A stretch of DNA of 64,000 bases from JAVJST01 sp965229715 (lineage in GTDB: Bacteria > Pseudomonadota > Alphaproteobacteria > Rhodospirillales > Casp-alpha2): contig CBDDJL010000002.1 of NCBI GenBank assembly GCA_965229715.1, positions 1,550,001-1,614,000 of the forward strand, given 5' to 3'. Of this stretch, positions 18,046 through 26,297 are shown in pieces. Under the pieces are notes generated by a model. That model was not told where the DNA came from. It was given only the letters and a program-made list of their open reading frames with translations, and did not search any database. The position numbers and the translations under genes were made by a program. Within the stretch, counting starts at the first letter, position 1; each line of letters starts with the position of its first letter.

Positions 18046-18969
18046 ATGAATTCGGAACGGGTCGAATTGTGGGCGAAGATCGCCTGCGCTTACGGTGGAG
18101 CTGCCTGGGGGTTGTTCTGGATCCCGCTACGTGCCCTTAACGACTCAGGGGTGGGCGGGCCTTGGCCGACAGTGCTGTTTTTCGTGGTGCCGACCATTCT
18201 TTTCGTACCGATCTTTGTCAGGCGCTGGCGTCCGATTTTCGCATCCGGTCTCCGATTGCATTTCATCTGCATGGTGATCGGTGCGGCGGTTGCGATGTAT
18301 TCGAACTCGATGCTCTACACCGAGGTCGTGCGCGCCATGTTGCTCTACTACATGACGCCGATCTGGAGTCTTATCCTGGCCAGAGTCTGGCTGGGCGAGA
18401 AAATTACGCCGATCCGACTGCTTGCCATTGCCATCGGCGTTGCCGGCATGCTCGTGATCCTGTGGTCCGATGCAGGTTTTCCGTGGCCGCGTAATCTCGG
18501 TGACTGGATCGGTCTCGCCAGCGGCATCATCTGGGCCGTCGGTGCCGTCATGATGCGGGAAACGCCGGATTTCCATGCACTCGATATGACAGCTGCTTTT
18601 CTTATGTGGACGGCGATCGCGGCGTTGATTATGGCGATGATGCCGTTTGCGCCATCGCCGCCGGTCATGAGTTCGGTCGTTTCCGTATTGCCGTGGCTGA
18701 TACCAGCCACGTTGGTGGTGATCGTTCCCACTTTTTTCGCCGTGATGTGGGGTGCGCCGAAACTTAACCCCGGCGTCGTCGGACTGCTGTTCCTGACTGA
18801 AATCAGCGTTGGTGCTGCGACAGCAGCCGTCTGGGCGAACGAGCCTTTCGGCGTTCGCGAACTCACGGGCATCCTGTTGATCACCTTGGCCGGGATCGTT
18901 GAGTTTGTCGGCCCGCCGCTCGTCCGCCGGCTGAAACGGGGTGCGCCGGCCGCCCAAAGTAAAACGTGA
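18046..18969 (+). CDS. EamA/DMT family transporter
   Basis: This 307-residue integral membrane protein has about ten hydrophobic segments in two EamA halves (for example AAWGLFWIPLRAL and LLYYMTPIWSLILA in the first half, and GLLFLTEISVGAATAA in the second). Drug/metabolite transporters of this type export amino acids, metabolites or drugs; the substrate cannot be told from sequence. The ATG at 18046 directly follows the zinc-ribbon gene. A longer open frame starting at 17848 would overlap that gene and has no family support. The stop codon lies inside an 18-bp element also found at 13307. Confidence 0.85.
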   Translation: MNSERVELWAKIACAYGGAAWGLFWIPLRALNDSGVGGPWPTVLFFVVPTILFVPIFVRRWRPIFASGLRLHFICMVIGAAVAMYSNSMLYTEVVRAMLLYYMTPIWSLILARVWLGEKITPIRLLAIAIGVAGMLVILWSDAGFPWPRNLGDWIGLASGIIWAVGAVMMRETPDFHALDMTAAFLMWTAIAALIMAMMPFAPSPPVMSSVVSVLPWLIPATLVVIVPTFFAVMWGAPKLNPGVVGLLFLTEISVGAATAAVWANEPFGVRELTGILLITLAGIVEFVGPPLVRRLKRGAPAAQSKT

Positions 18970-18980
18970 TCCGATCTAGG
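18963..18980. repeat. 18-bp repeated element, copy 2
   Basis: Exact second copy of aacgtgatccgatctagg, overlapping the stop codon of the DMT transporter gene and lying in the gap before the convergent tupC gene. Confidence 0.7.
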
Positions 18981-18989
18981 CTCCGGGCC

Positions 18990-19763
18990 CTAACGCCCGT
19001 GTTTGCGAGGCCCCCGCGTTCCTTCGCCACGCTTCCACCATAGCAATTCGCCCCTGATGAACGCTTGCGCGAGGTCGTTCTTCGGGCCGGCAAAAAAAGC
19101 TTCAGCGTCACGATGTTCGAAAATACGCCCGCGGTGCATGAAAATGATGTCGTCGGCCAGTCGCTTCGCTTGCCCGAGATCGTGTGTCGTCAACACGATA
19201 CGTGTCCCGGCATCATGGATCGCGGCAATGATTTCCTCGACCTTATGCGTCGCCGAGGGGTCGAGATTCGCCGTCGGTTCGTCGAGGAACAGCACTTCGG
19301 GTTGCCGTGCCCAAACCCGGGCGAGCGCGAGTCGCTGTTGTTCGCCGCCCGACAGGACCCGCGCCGGCTGATTGGCCAATCGCCTAAGCCCGGTGCGGCC
19401 GAGAACGTCGTCGATGCGTCGGTGTCGTTCCTTAGCGTCGAGACCGAGCAGTTTGAGCGCATAGTCGACATTTGCGGCAACGCTACGGCGCAGCATGACG
19501 GGGCGCTGGAATACCATGGCCTGGCGCGCCGCTAACCGGGTCGCATTACGGGCCTGATCGCCGGTCCATGTGACGGTGCCGGACACCGGCTGGATCAGGC
19601 CGTGCATGAGTCGCAGAAGCAGGCTTTTACCAGCGCCGTTGGGGCCCACGATGACGGTGCGCTTGCCCGCGTCGAGTTCGAGCGTTGCATCCTTGACCAG
19701 GTTCATGCCCCCGGCGGCATAAGTTACGTCCATGAGCGAGAGCGGCAGAATCGAACCCGTCAT
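18990..19763 (-). CDS. tupC: ABC transporter ATPase, tungstate/molybdate type
   Basis: This is a 257-residue nucleotide-binding subunit with Walker A GPNGAGKS, signature LSGGEQQR, Walker B VLFLDEP and switch histidine TTHD. Size and sequence style fit the TupC/WtpC oxyanion group. It overlaps the permease gene by 4 bp (ATGA), so the two are translated together. The location beside fdhD, mobA and moaA supports tungstate or molybdate as substrate, because these oxyanions feed the cofactor pathway. Phosphate or sulfate type cannot be excluded from the ATPase alone. Confidence 0.82.
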   Translation of the reverse strand: MTGSILPLSLMDVTYAAGGMNLVKDATLELDAGKRTVIVGPNGAGKSLLLRLMHGLIQPVSGTVTWTGDQARNATRLAARQAMVFQRPVMLRRSVAANVDYALKLLGLDAKERHRRIDDVLGRTGLRRLANQPARVLSGGEQQRLALARVWARQPEVLFLDEPTANLDPSATHKVEEIIAAIHDAGTRIVLTTHDLGQAKRLADDIIFMHRGRIFEHRDAEAFFAGPKNDLAQAFIRGELLWWKRGEGTRGPRKHGR

Positions 19764-20482
19764 GCGACGCGCTCCCCGATCCGCCCGACAAGAAACACGG
19801 CGGCGTTGATCGTCAGCGAGATGGCGAGCAAGACGATGCCGAGGCCGAGTGCCAGCGAGAGATCGCCCTTGGAAACCTCGAGTGCGATGGCGGTGGTCAT
19901 GACTCGCGTCACGTGATCGATATTCCCGCCGACGATCATTACGGCGCCGACTTCGGCGGAAGCACGGCCGAATCCGGCCAGAATCGCGGTGACTACGCTA
20001 AATCGCCCATCCCACAACAGCGTCGGCAGAGCGCGGGCCGGCCCGGCGCCGAAGGATCGTAATTGTTCCTCGTATTCCGTCCAGAGATCGTCGACAACCT
20101 GACGCGTCAGGGCGGCAATGATCGGGGTAACCAGCAGGGTTTGGGCGATGACCATGGCCGTCGGCGAGAACAACAATCCGAGGACGCCCAACGGTCCTGC
20201 GCGCGACAACAGGAGATAAACGATCAGGCCGATGACGACCGGCGGCATGCCCATGAGCGCGTTGAGAAAGACGACCAGGACACCGCGCCCGGGAAAGCGG
20301 AACAGGGCGGCAGCGGCGCCGAGAGGTAGGCCGATCAATGCGGCAATCAACACCGCAGTCAGGCTGACCTGTAGTGACAAGCCGATGATCTCGACCAGAT
20401 CGCCGTCAAGCGTTGTCAGAAGCGTGACCGCGGTCGCGAATGCATCCGAAAAATCCGTCACGATAGCGGTTATCCTGCCCAT
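19760..20482 (-). CDS. tupB: ABC transporter permease, tungstate type
   Basis: This 240-residue membrane protein has about five to six hydrophobic helices and the EAA-type loop (FGRASAEVGAVMIVGGN) that contacts the ATPase. It matches the TupB-like permease pattern of tungstate importers. It is first in a two-gene unit with tupC and is divergent from fdhD. The expected periplasmic binding protein (TupA) is not encoded next to it or anywhere visible in the window. Confidence 0.82.
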   Translation of the reverse strand: MGRITAIVTDFSDAFATAVTLLTTLDGDLVEIIGLSLQVSLTAVLIAALIGLPLGAAAALFRFPGRGVLVVFLNALMGMPPVVIGLIVYLLLSRAGPLGVLGLLFSPTAMVIAQTLLVTPIIAALTRQVVDDLWTEYEEQLRSFGAGPARALPTLLWDGRFSVVTAILAGFGRASAEVGAVMIVGGNIDHVTRVMTTAIALEVSKGDLSLALGLGIVLLAISLTINAAVFLVGRIGERVA

Positions 20483-20621
20483 GTGCGGGCCGTTTCGGCG
20501 GCCCGATCGTTATGTTCAAAACATCATAGCGATACCCGTACAGCGGGCAAGCGGACTATGCCTCCGATACCGGCGTTTGGGCGGACTTGCCGAGACGCCC
20601 GGTAACCGCCATCTTTGCTTC

Positions 20622-21527
20622 ATGAGCGAGGATTCTTCGAGTAGCGACGCACCGGATTGGGGCGACTTTCTGATCAAGCCTGATCCGAACGATCCGCGCC
20701 TGACAGAGCGGGTCACGGGGATCGATCAATCGGGCGATCCAGTCGACACATCGGTAACCGTTGAACGGCCGCTGACGCTCTACCTCAATCGCCGCGAGAT
20801 CGTCACCATGATGACGATTTGCGATTATCCGGAGTATCTCGCGGTTGGGTATCTGGTGAACCAGAACATGCTCGACGAGGACGATGAAATCACCGCCGTC
20901 GAGTATGTCGAGGATGTCGAAGCCGTTATCGTGCGGACGTCGGTTGAGACCGATTTCGAAGACAAACTGCGTCAAAAAACGCTGACGTCGGGGTGTGCGC
21001 AGGGCACAGTGTTCGGCGATGTCATGGAGAAGTTCGAGAAGGTCTCCTTACCGCCGGCCGCAACGATCAGCACATCGGACCTGCAACGCCTGTTGAAACG
21101 GATCAACACTGCACCGAGCCTGTATCTGACGGCAGGCGCGATCCACGGTTGCGTCCTGTGCGAGGGCGACAGGCCGTTGCTCTACATGGAGGATGTCGGC
21201 CGCCACAACGCCGTCGACAAGATCGCCGGCTATATGTTCCTCAACGGCATGACGGGCGAAGATAAGATTTTCTACACTACCGGACGCCTGACCAGCGAAA
21301 TGGTGATCAAGACGGTGCAGATGGGCATTCCCATCCTCGTTTCACGTTCTGGATTTACTGCCTGGGGTGTTGACCTTGCGCGTCAGGTCGACCTGACCCT
21401 CATTGGAAGAGCCCGGGGGCGCCGTTTTCTGGCGCTTTCTGGCGCAAACCGCATCGTGTTCGATAGCGATCCCGATCATGGCGAGGACGAGCCGGAACAC
21501 ATGCAGCGTAAGGGGGCTCGGTCTTGA
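20622..21527 (+). CDS. fdhD: Formate dehydrogenase accessory sulfurtransferase FdhD
   Basis: FdhD transfers sulfur from IscS to the Mo/W cofactor of formate dehydrogenase. The family core is clear: PLTLYLNRREIVTMM near the N-terminus, EDVGRHNAVDKIAG, TGRLTSEMV, and SRSGFTAWGVDLA at the cofactor-binding end. The usual CxxC loop is absent: there is one Cys in LTSGCAQGTVFG, while a second pair, HGCVLC, sits later. The start is the ATG at 20622 (301 aa); the open frame extends further upstream but through the divergent tupB gene. The 3' end overlaps mobA (TTGA). No formate dehydrogenase genes are in the window. Confidence 0.94.
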   Translation: MSEDSSSSDAPDWGDFLIKPDPNDPRLTERVTGIDQSGDPVDTSVTVERPLTLYLNRREIVTMMTICDYPEYLAVGYLVNQNMLDEDDEITAVEYVEDVEAVIVRTSVETDFEDKLRQKTLTSGCAQGTVFGDVMEKFEKVSLPPAATISTSDLQRLLKRINTAPSLYLTAGAIHGCVLCEGDRPLLYMEDVGRHNAVDKIAGYMFLNGMTGEDKIFYTTGRLTSEMVIKTVQMGIPILVSRSGFTAWGVDLARQVDLTLIGRARGRRFLALSGANRIVFDSDPDHGEDEPEHMQRKGARS

Positions 21528-22138
21528 GTTTCTACCACGTTACCGGATTGTTGCTCGCGGGTGGTCTTGCCCGGCGGATGGGCGGCGGCGACAAACCCCT
21601 CAAGATATTGGGCGACCGGCCCCTGCTCGATCATGTGATCGAGCGTGCCCGCCCGCAGGTCGACCGTCTTGTGCTCAACGTCAACGGTGATCCGGAGCGT
21701 TTTGCGGGTTATGGCTTACCGGTTGCGGTCGACGTTATCGACGGGCATGCAGGACCGCTTGCGGGTATTCTGACAGGCCTCGAATGGATGGCGTCCGAGT
21801 GGCCGGATTGCTTTTGGTTGGCATCCTTCGCCACGGATGCGCCGTTTTTTCCGACCGACATGGTGCAGGAATTGACTATCGCCGCGGATGCAGCCAACGC
21901 GGATATCGCCTGCGCCCGCTCCGGCGGGCGGACCCATCCGGTGTTTGCGCTCTGGTCGGCGGCGTTGGCGGATGATCTCCGTCATGCGCTTGTCGACGAG
22001 GACATGCGCAAAATCGACCGTTGGACGGCGCGTCATCGCATCGTGCACGTCGATTTCAAGCCCGACAATCGGGGGCGTGATCCGTTTTTTAACATCAATC
22101 GGCCCGAAGACCTCGCGGAGGCCGAGGGCGTTCTTTAG
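21524..22138 (+). CDS. mobA: Molybdenum cofactor guanylyltransferase
   Basis: MobA attaches GMP from GTP to Mo-molybdopterin to give the bis-MGD cofactor used by formate dehydrogenase and related enzymes. The 204-residue protein shows the nucleotidyltransferase start LLAGGLARRMGGGDKPL, and the motif GHAGPLAGILTGLEW follows later. It starts from TTG at 21524, overlapping the fdhD stop, with an AAGGGGG ribosome site upstream. The coupling of fdhD with mobA fits a formate-dehydrogenase maturation unit. Confidence 0.95.
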   Translation: MSFYHVTGLLLAGGLARRMGGGDKPLKILGDRPLLDHVIERARPQVDRLVLNVNGDPERFAGYGLPVAVDVIDGHAGPLAGILTGLEWMASEWPDCFWLASFATDAPFFPTDMVQELTIAADAANADIACARSGGRTHPVFALWSAALADDLRHALVDEDMRKIDRWTARHRIVHVDFKPDNRGRDPFFNINRPEDLAEAEGVL

Positions 22139-22172
22139 GTTCTGACCTGGACTGTGAGACGGAGACCGTAAT

Positions 22173-22847
22173 ATGAGTGGCCAAGACCCCGATGAATTGA
22201 CCCTCGCGCAGCTTTTGTGCTCTCGGGTTTGTCATGACCTCGTCGGCCCGGTGGGCGCGGTCAATACGGCGGTCGAGCTCATGGCCGACGACGATAGCGG
22301 CATGGACAAGGAGGCATTCGCGGTGCTTGAACGGAGCGTGCGCGAGGCGGGTATTCGGTTGGCGTTCTTCCGGACGGCGTTCGGATTCGGTGGCGGTACG
22401 GATACGCCGCTCGGTATCGCTAATATTATGGAATTGGTTGGCGCCATGGCACCGGCCGGCAAGGTCGCATTCGAACATGACGTGATTTCCGAAACCGGCG
22501 CAAACCCGTCTGCGCTTCCCGGATACGCTGGCAAACTGGCACTGGTTCTTGGCCTGATTGGCATCGATGCATTGCCGCGGGGCGGTAGTTTGAGCCTGCA
22601 TGTCGCCCAGTTACAGGACGGCATCGGTCTCGGAATCCGGGCGGAAGGCCCTGGCGCTGCGATCAAGGACAACGTGCGTGGCGTGCTCGATGCCGCGGTG
22701 AGCGATGCTCCGTCCGGACCGGCGATCGACGCGCGCAATGTTCACGCTCACCTCGCCTGGCGCCTTGCGACCAGGCTGAGCGCCCGGCTGGAGGTATCGA
22801 GCGAAACAGACTCGATCGGAATTGCAACCCTGATACCGACACCATGA
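22173..22847 (+). CDS. chpT: Histidine phosphotransferase ChpT
   Basis: ChpT passes phosphate from the hybrid kinase CckA to CtrA and CpdR in the alphaproteobacterial cell-cycle relay. The N-terminal dimerisation helix holds the phospho-accepting histidine (H21) in CSRVCHDLVGPVGAV, and a degenerate HATPase-like domain follows. At 224 residues it has the family length. It sits 34 bp after mobA, but functionally it belongs with ctrA, encoded 0.5 kb further on in the opposite orientation. Confidence 0.93.
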   Translation: MSGQDPDELTLAQLLCSRVCHDLVGPVGAVNTAVELMADDDSGMDKEAFAVLERSVREAGIRLAFFRTAFGFGGGTDTPLGIANIMELVGAMAPAGKVAFEHDVISETGANPSALPGYAGKLALVLGLIGIDALPRGGSLSLHVAQLQDGIGLGIRAEGPGAAIKDNVRGVLDAAVSDAPSGPAIDARNVHAHLAWRLATRLSARLEVSSETDSIGIATLIPTP

Positions 22848-22999
22848 TCCGTGGCCACGCTGTTACACCCGGTCACGACTGCTGTCTTGCCTTGTGGTCG
22901 TCATGCGATATTTACAATTTAGGATGCAGCGAATACTCAAAATACAATGTACGGTAGTGTAGCTTTCGTTCGCACTGGAACACGGGAATCGATTCTGTC

Positions 23000-23365
23000 A
23001 TGAAGTCCTGCCTGATCGTTGATGATTCGAAGGTTCTTCGCGTGGTCGCAAAAAGGATCGTCGAAGACTTGGGTTTTTCGACTATAGAAGCGGCCGACGG
23101 TCAGGAGGCGCTTGACCGTTGCAACGACGTCATGCCGGACGGCGTGCTGCTCGATTGGAACATGCCGGTCAAAAGTGGAATCGATTTTCTTCGCGCGCTA
23201 CGCGTCATGCCCGGGGGTGATCGGCCTCTTGTCGTCTTCTGCACGACCGAGAACGACATCGACCATATCCAGGAAGCGTTGGAATGCGGTGCAAACGAGT
23301 ACATTATGAAGCCGTACGACAGCACCATCATCCGGGACAAATTCACGCAGATCGGTTTGCTGTAA
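23000..23365 (+). CDS. Single-domain CheY-like response regulator
   Basis: This 121-residue stand-alone receiver has acidic pair D8/D9, phospho-acceptor D52 (LLDWNMP), T82/T83 and K104 (MKPYD), so it should be phosphorylatable. There is no output domain. It lies between chpT and ctrA, convergent with ctrA (21-bp gap). Partner kinases are not in the window. A role in motility or in the CckA-ChpT relay is suggested by position only. The palindrome GAATCGATTC (22986-22995) gives two overlapping GANTC sites just before the start. Confidence 0.9.
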   Translation: MKSCLIVDDSKVLRVVAKRIVEDLGFSTIEAADGQEALDRCNDVMPDGVLLDWNMPVKSGIDFLRALRVMPGGDRPLVVFCTTENDIDHIQEALECGANEYIMKPYDSTIIRDKFTQIGLL

Positions 23366-23386
23366 TCGCCGAGAGCGTTCGGCTTG

Positions 23387-24097
23387 TCAGGCTTCGGCCC
23401 TCATCGGTTGATCACCGGCGTCTTCCGGGTCCCTGAGAGCATATCCGCGACCCCAAACCGTTTCGATGTAGTGCTCTCCGTCCGTCGCCGTCGACAACTT
23501 CTTGCGCAGCTTGCAAATGAAGACATCGATAATCTTGAGTTCCGGCTCGTCCATCCCGCCATAGAGATGATTGAGGAACATCTCCTTGGTCAGGGTCGTG
23601 CCCTTGCGCAGGCTGAGAAGTTCGAGAATGCCGTACTCCTTTCCGGTCAGGTGAACCGATTGACCGTCGACTTCCACGGTCTGGGCGTCGAGGTTGACGG
23701 AGAGGCGGCCTGTCTGAATGACTGACTGAGAATGGCCGGCGGAACGTCGCACGATGGCCTGGATGCGGGCGACGAGTTCCTCGCGGTTGAACGGTTTTGT
23801 CAGATAGTCGTCGGCGCCCGAGCCGAGCCCCTTGACCTTGTTTTCTGATTCCGAAAGGCCCGAGAGGATGAGTACCGGAGTTTGGACCCGAGCATCCCGA
23901 AGCCGGCGCAGAACCTCGAAGCCGTCCATGTCGGGCAGCATAATGTCGAGAATGATGATATCGTAATCGTACAACTTGCCGATTTCGAGACCGTCTTCGC
24001 CGAGATCGGTCGAGTCGACGACCATGCCGGACGACTTCAGCATCAGTTCGATGCTGTCCTTCATCGCAGAATCGTCTTCAACCAGCAGCACTCGCAT
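23387..24097 (-). CDS. ctrA: Cell-cycle response regulator CtrA
   Basis: CtrA is the master transcription factor of the alphaproteobacterial cell cycle and flagellar cascade. The 236-residue protein starts MRVLLVEDDSAMKDSIELML, has the phospho-acceptor at D51 as in Caulobacter, K104-region LTKPF, and an OmpR-type winged helix (residues about 125-225; DVFICKLRKKL, VWGRGYAL). The C-terminus is MRAEA, ending in Ala like proteolysed CtrA proteins. The start at 24097 is set by the family N-terminus; the open frame extends 33 codons upstream. Confidence 0.97.
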   Translation of the reverse strand: MRVLLVEDDSAMKDSIELMLKSSGMVVDSTDLGEDGLEIGKLYDYDIIILDIMLPDMDGFEVLRRLRDARVQTPVLILSGLSESENKVKGLGSGADDYLTKPFNREELVARIQAIVRRSAGHSQSVIQTGRLSVNLDAQTVEVDGQSVHLTGKEYGILELLSLRKGTTLTKEMFLNHLYGGMDEPELKIIDVFICKLRKKLSTATDGEHYIETVWGRGYALRDPEDAGDQPMRAEA

Positions 24098-24355
24098 GGG
24101 GTATCTCCGACCGTTAATATTCATTAACCATATTCGTGCCAGACTCACGAGGCAACATAAGCGTCGAGTCGGCGGAGCTATGATCATTGAAATCATTCTA
24201 AGCCACTGGAATATTTGATTTAATGGAACTTAAAGGTTTTCGGCGCCATAGTTTGGCAGTGAGGCGCCCGTTGCCGCCGGTCGACTTTTTATGTTCCGGC
24301 GATTCGCGGCGCTTCGGTATCCTGTGCCTGAGGCCGGGTCAGTCTGGAGATTGAA
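24098..24355. promoter_or_regulatory. Divergent ctrA-fliI regulatory region
   Basis: The 258 bp between ctrA (minus) and fliI (plus) contain two TTAA-N6-TTAA pairs, at 24114-24127 (followed by CC) and 24220-24233. These are one base shorter than the CtrA consensus TTAA-N7-TTAA. Three GANTC sites (24142, 24166, 24301), the CcrM methylation motif, are also present. This arrangement resembles the autoregulated, methylation-sensitive ctrA promoters of Caulobacter. Exact promoters cannot be assigned by eye. Confidence 0.5.
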
Positions 24356-25786
24356 TTGAGCGTTCTCGGCAACACGATGGTCAATCAGATCGAGCGTTTA
24401 CCCGATTATCGCGTAATCGGACAGGTTACGCAGGTGGTCGGATTGCTGGTTGAGATCGGGGGCGTCGAGGGCAGTGTTTCGGTTGGCGATTATTGCACGA
24501 TTTATCGGCGCGATGGTCGCAGGATACTGTGCGAAGCGGTCGGCTTTCGCGACAACAAGGCCTTGGTCATGCCGTTCGGATCGTTGGACGGTATCGGGCT
24601 TGGTTGCCGAGTAGAAATCAGTGCCAACGATCCAGCGATCTTTCCTGATGAGTCCTGGCTTGGCCGTGTCGTCAACGCTTTCGGTGAGCCTGTCGATGGC
24701 AAAGGACCGATCGGCAGCGGCAATATCGCCTTTCCGATCCATTCCAGTCCACCGCCCGCGCACGGGCGAAAACGCGTCGGACCGAAAGTCAATCTAGGCG
24801 TTAGGGCGATGAATGCGTTTCTGACCGTTTGTCGTGGCCAGCGGCTCGGTATCTTCTCCGGCTCCGGAATTGGCAAATCGACCTTGTTGTCGATGATGGC
24901 GCGCAATACATCCGCCGATATCAATGTGATCGGCCTGATCGGTGAACGTGGCCGCGAGGCACGCGAGTTCATTGAAGACGATCTCGGCGAGGAAGGCTTG
25001 AAGCACAGCGTTGTCGTTGTCGCGACCTCGGACGAACCGCCGTTGGTGCGCCGCCAGGCTGCCTATGTCACCATGGCTGTGGCCGAGTTCATGCGCAACC
25101 GGGGGCATCATGTTCTTTGCCTAATGGACAGCGTGACACGTTTCGCCATGGCGCAGCGCGAAATCGGCCTTTCGGCCGGAGAACCGCCCGCAAGTAAGGG
25201 GTATACGCCGTCGGTGTTCGCCGAACTGCCGAAGCTGCTGGAGCGCGCCGGACCCGGCGCGGACGGCGAAGGTGATATCACAGGGTTGTTTACCGTGCTT
25301 GTCGAAGGGGACGACCACAACGAACCGGTTGCCGATGCGGTGCGTGGCATCCTCGATGGCCATGTGGTGCTGAGCCGGGAAATTGCTTCGCGAAACCGGT
25401 TTCCGGCGATTGACGTGTTGCAGAGCGTTTCGCGGACCATGCCCCGTTGCAACAACGATTTCGAAAACCAGATTGTATCGCGTGCACGGTCGTTGTTATC
25501 GACGTACGAGGATATGGCCGAACTAATCCGTCTCGGCGCCTACCGCCGTGGCAGCGACCCGGACGTGGACCTCGCCATTCAGTATCATCCGAAACTCGAG
25601 GCATTTCTCTCGCAGACGATTAACGAGGGCATCGATCTCGATACATGTTACAGGCAGCTTGCTGAGGCGCTGGATACGCCCATGCCGGCTGATGAGCAGG
25701 TTGACGAAGAAGGTACAGCGGCTGGTGCCGCACAAGCCCAAGACGGACAACAACAGGGTGCGCAAAACGCCACGCAGAACGCGTAG
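24356..25786 (+). CDS. fliI: Flagellar export ATPase FliI
   Basis: FliI is the hexameric ATPase that powers substrate loading at the flagellar type III export gate. The 476-residue protein has Walker A GSGIGKSTLLSMMARNT, IGLIGERGREAREF, and the F1-ATPase-like segment LMDSVTRFAMAQREIGLSAGEPPASKGYTPSVF (split: LMDSVTRFAMAQREIG and GYTPSVFAELPKLLER). The start is TTG at 24356 with a CTGGAGA site 6 bp upstream; an ATG lies 21 bp further in. The C-terminus has an unusual Gln/Ala-rich tail. fliJ follows 46 bp later. Confidence 0.97.
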   Translation: MSVLGNTMVNQIERLPDYRVIGQVTQVVGLLVEIGGVEGSVSVGDYCTIYRRDGRRILCEAVGFRDNKALVMPFGSLDGIGLGCRVEISANDPAIFPDESWLGRVVNAFGEPVDGKGPIGSGNIAFPIHSSPPPAHGRKRVGPKVNLGVRAMNAFLTVCRGQRLGIFSGSGIGKSTLLSMMARNTSADINVIGLIGERGREAREFIEDDLGEEGLKHSVVVVATSDEPPLVRRQAAYVTMAVAEFMRNRGHHVLCLMDSVTRFAMAQREIGLSAGEPPASKGYTPSVFAELPKLLERAGPGADGEGDITGLFTVLVEGDDHNEPVADAVRGILDGHVVLSREIASRNRFPAIDVLQSVSRTMPRCNNDFENQIVSRARSLLSTYEDMAELIRLGAYRRGSDPDVDLAIQYHPKLEAFLSQTINEGIDLDTCYRQLAEALDTPMPADEQVDEEGTAAGAAQAQDGQQQGAQNATQNA

Positions 25787-25832
25787 CGACGAACCGGGCT
25801 GCGCGGTCCGGTTCGCTACTTGAGATGGGAGA

Positions 25833-26276
25833 ATGGATACAGCCATGGCAAAGGATCTTCAGAACCTGATCCGTATCAACGAGTGGGAAGTCGACGAGAA
25901 GCGTCGCAAACTCGGTGAATTGTTGCGTCTGATGGCCAACCTCGAAGCCCAGGCCCAGGCGCTCGAGGAAGAACTGGTCCGCGAGCAACGTGAAGCCGGT
26001 GACAAGCCGGTGGAGGCGGGGCTACTTTACGGCGCCTATGCCGAATCGGTCATCGAGCGCCGTGAACGTATCCGCGAGTCCATCGAAAAGATGGAGCAGG
26101 CCATTGCCGAAGCACGCGAGGAGTTGCGCGTCGCCTATCTCGAATTGAAGAAATTCGAGGTCGCGCAGGAAAATCGGGACAAGAAGCTGGCGAAGGAAGC
26201 CGCGCGCCGCGAAACCATCGAATACGACGAAGTCGCCATTCAGGGCTTTCGCAAGGCACAGGTTGCAAAGCGGTAA
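25833..26276 (+). CDS. fliJ: Flagellar export protein FliJ
   Basis: This 147-residue, almost entirely charged helical protein with long coiled coils (ELLRLMANLEAQAQALEEEL, ERRERIRESIEKMEQAIAEA) lies directly after fliI, where FliJ is normally encoded. FliJ is the stalk-like partner of FliI and a chaperone-escort factor. The ATG at 25833 is only 2 bp after a GGGAGA ribosome site; the ATG at 25845 is a possible alternative start. The gene is convergent with the hydrolase downstream (21-bp gap). Confidence 0.88.
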   Translation: MDTAMAKDLQNLIRINEWEVDEKRRKLGELLRLMANLEAQAQALEEELVREQREAGDKPVEAGLLYGAYAESVIERRERIRESIEKMEQAIAEAREELRVAYLELKKFEVAQENRDKKLAKEAARRETIEYDEVAIQGFRKAQVAKR

Positions 26277-26297
26277 GCCATCCGTTAACGTGGCCGG

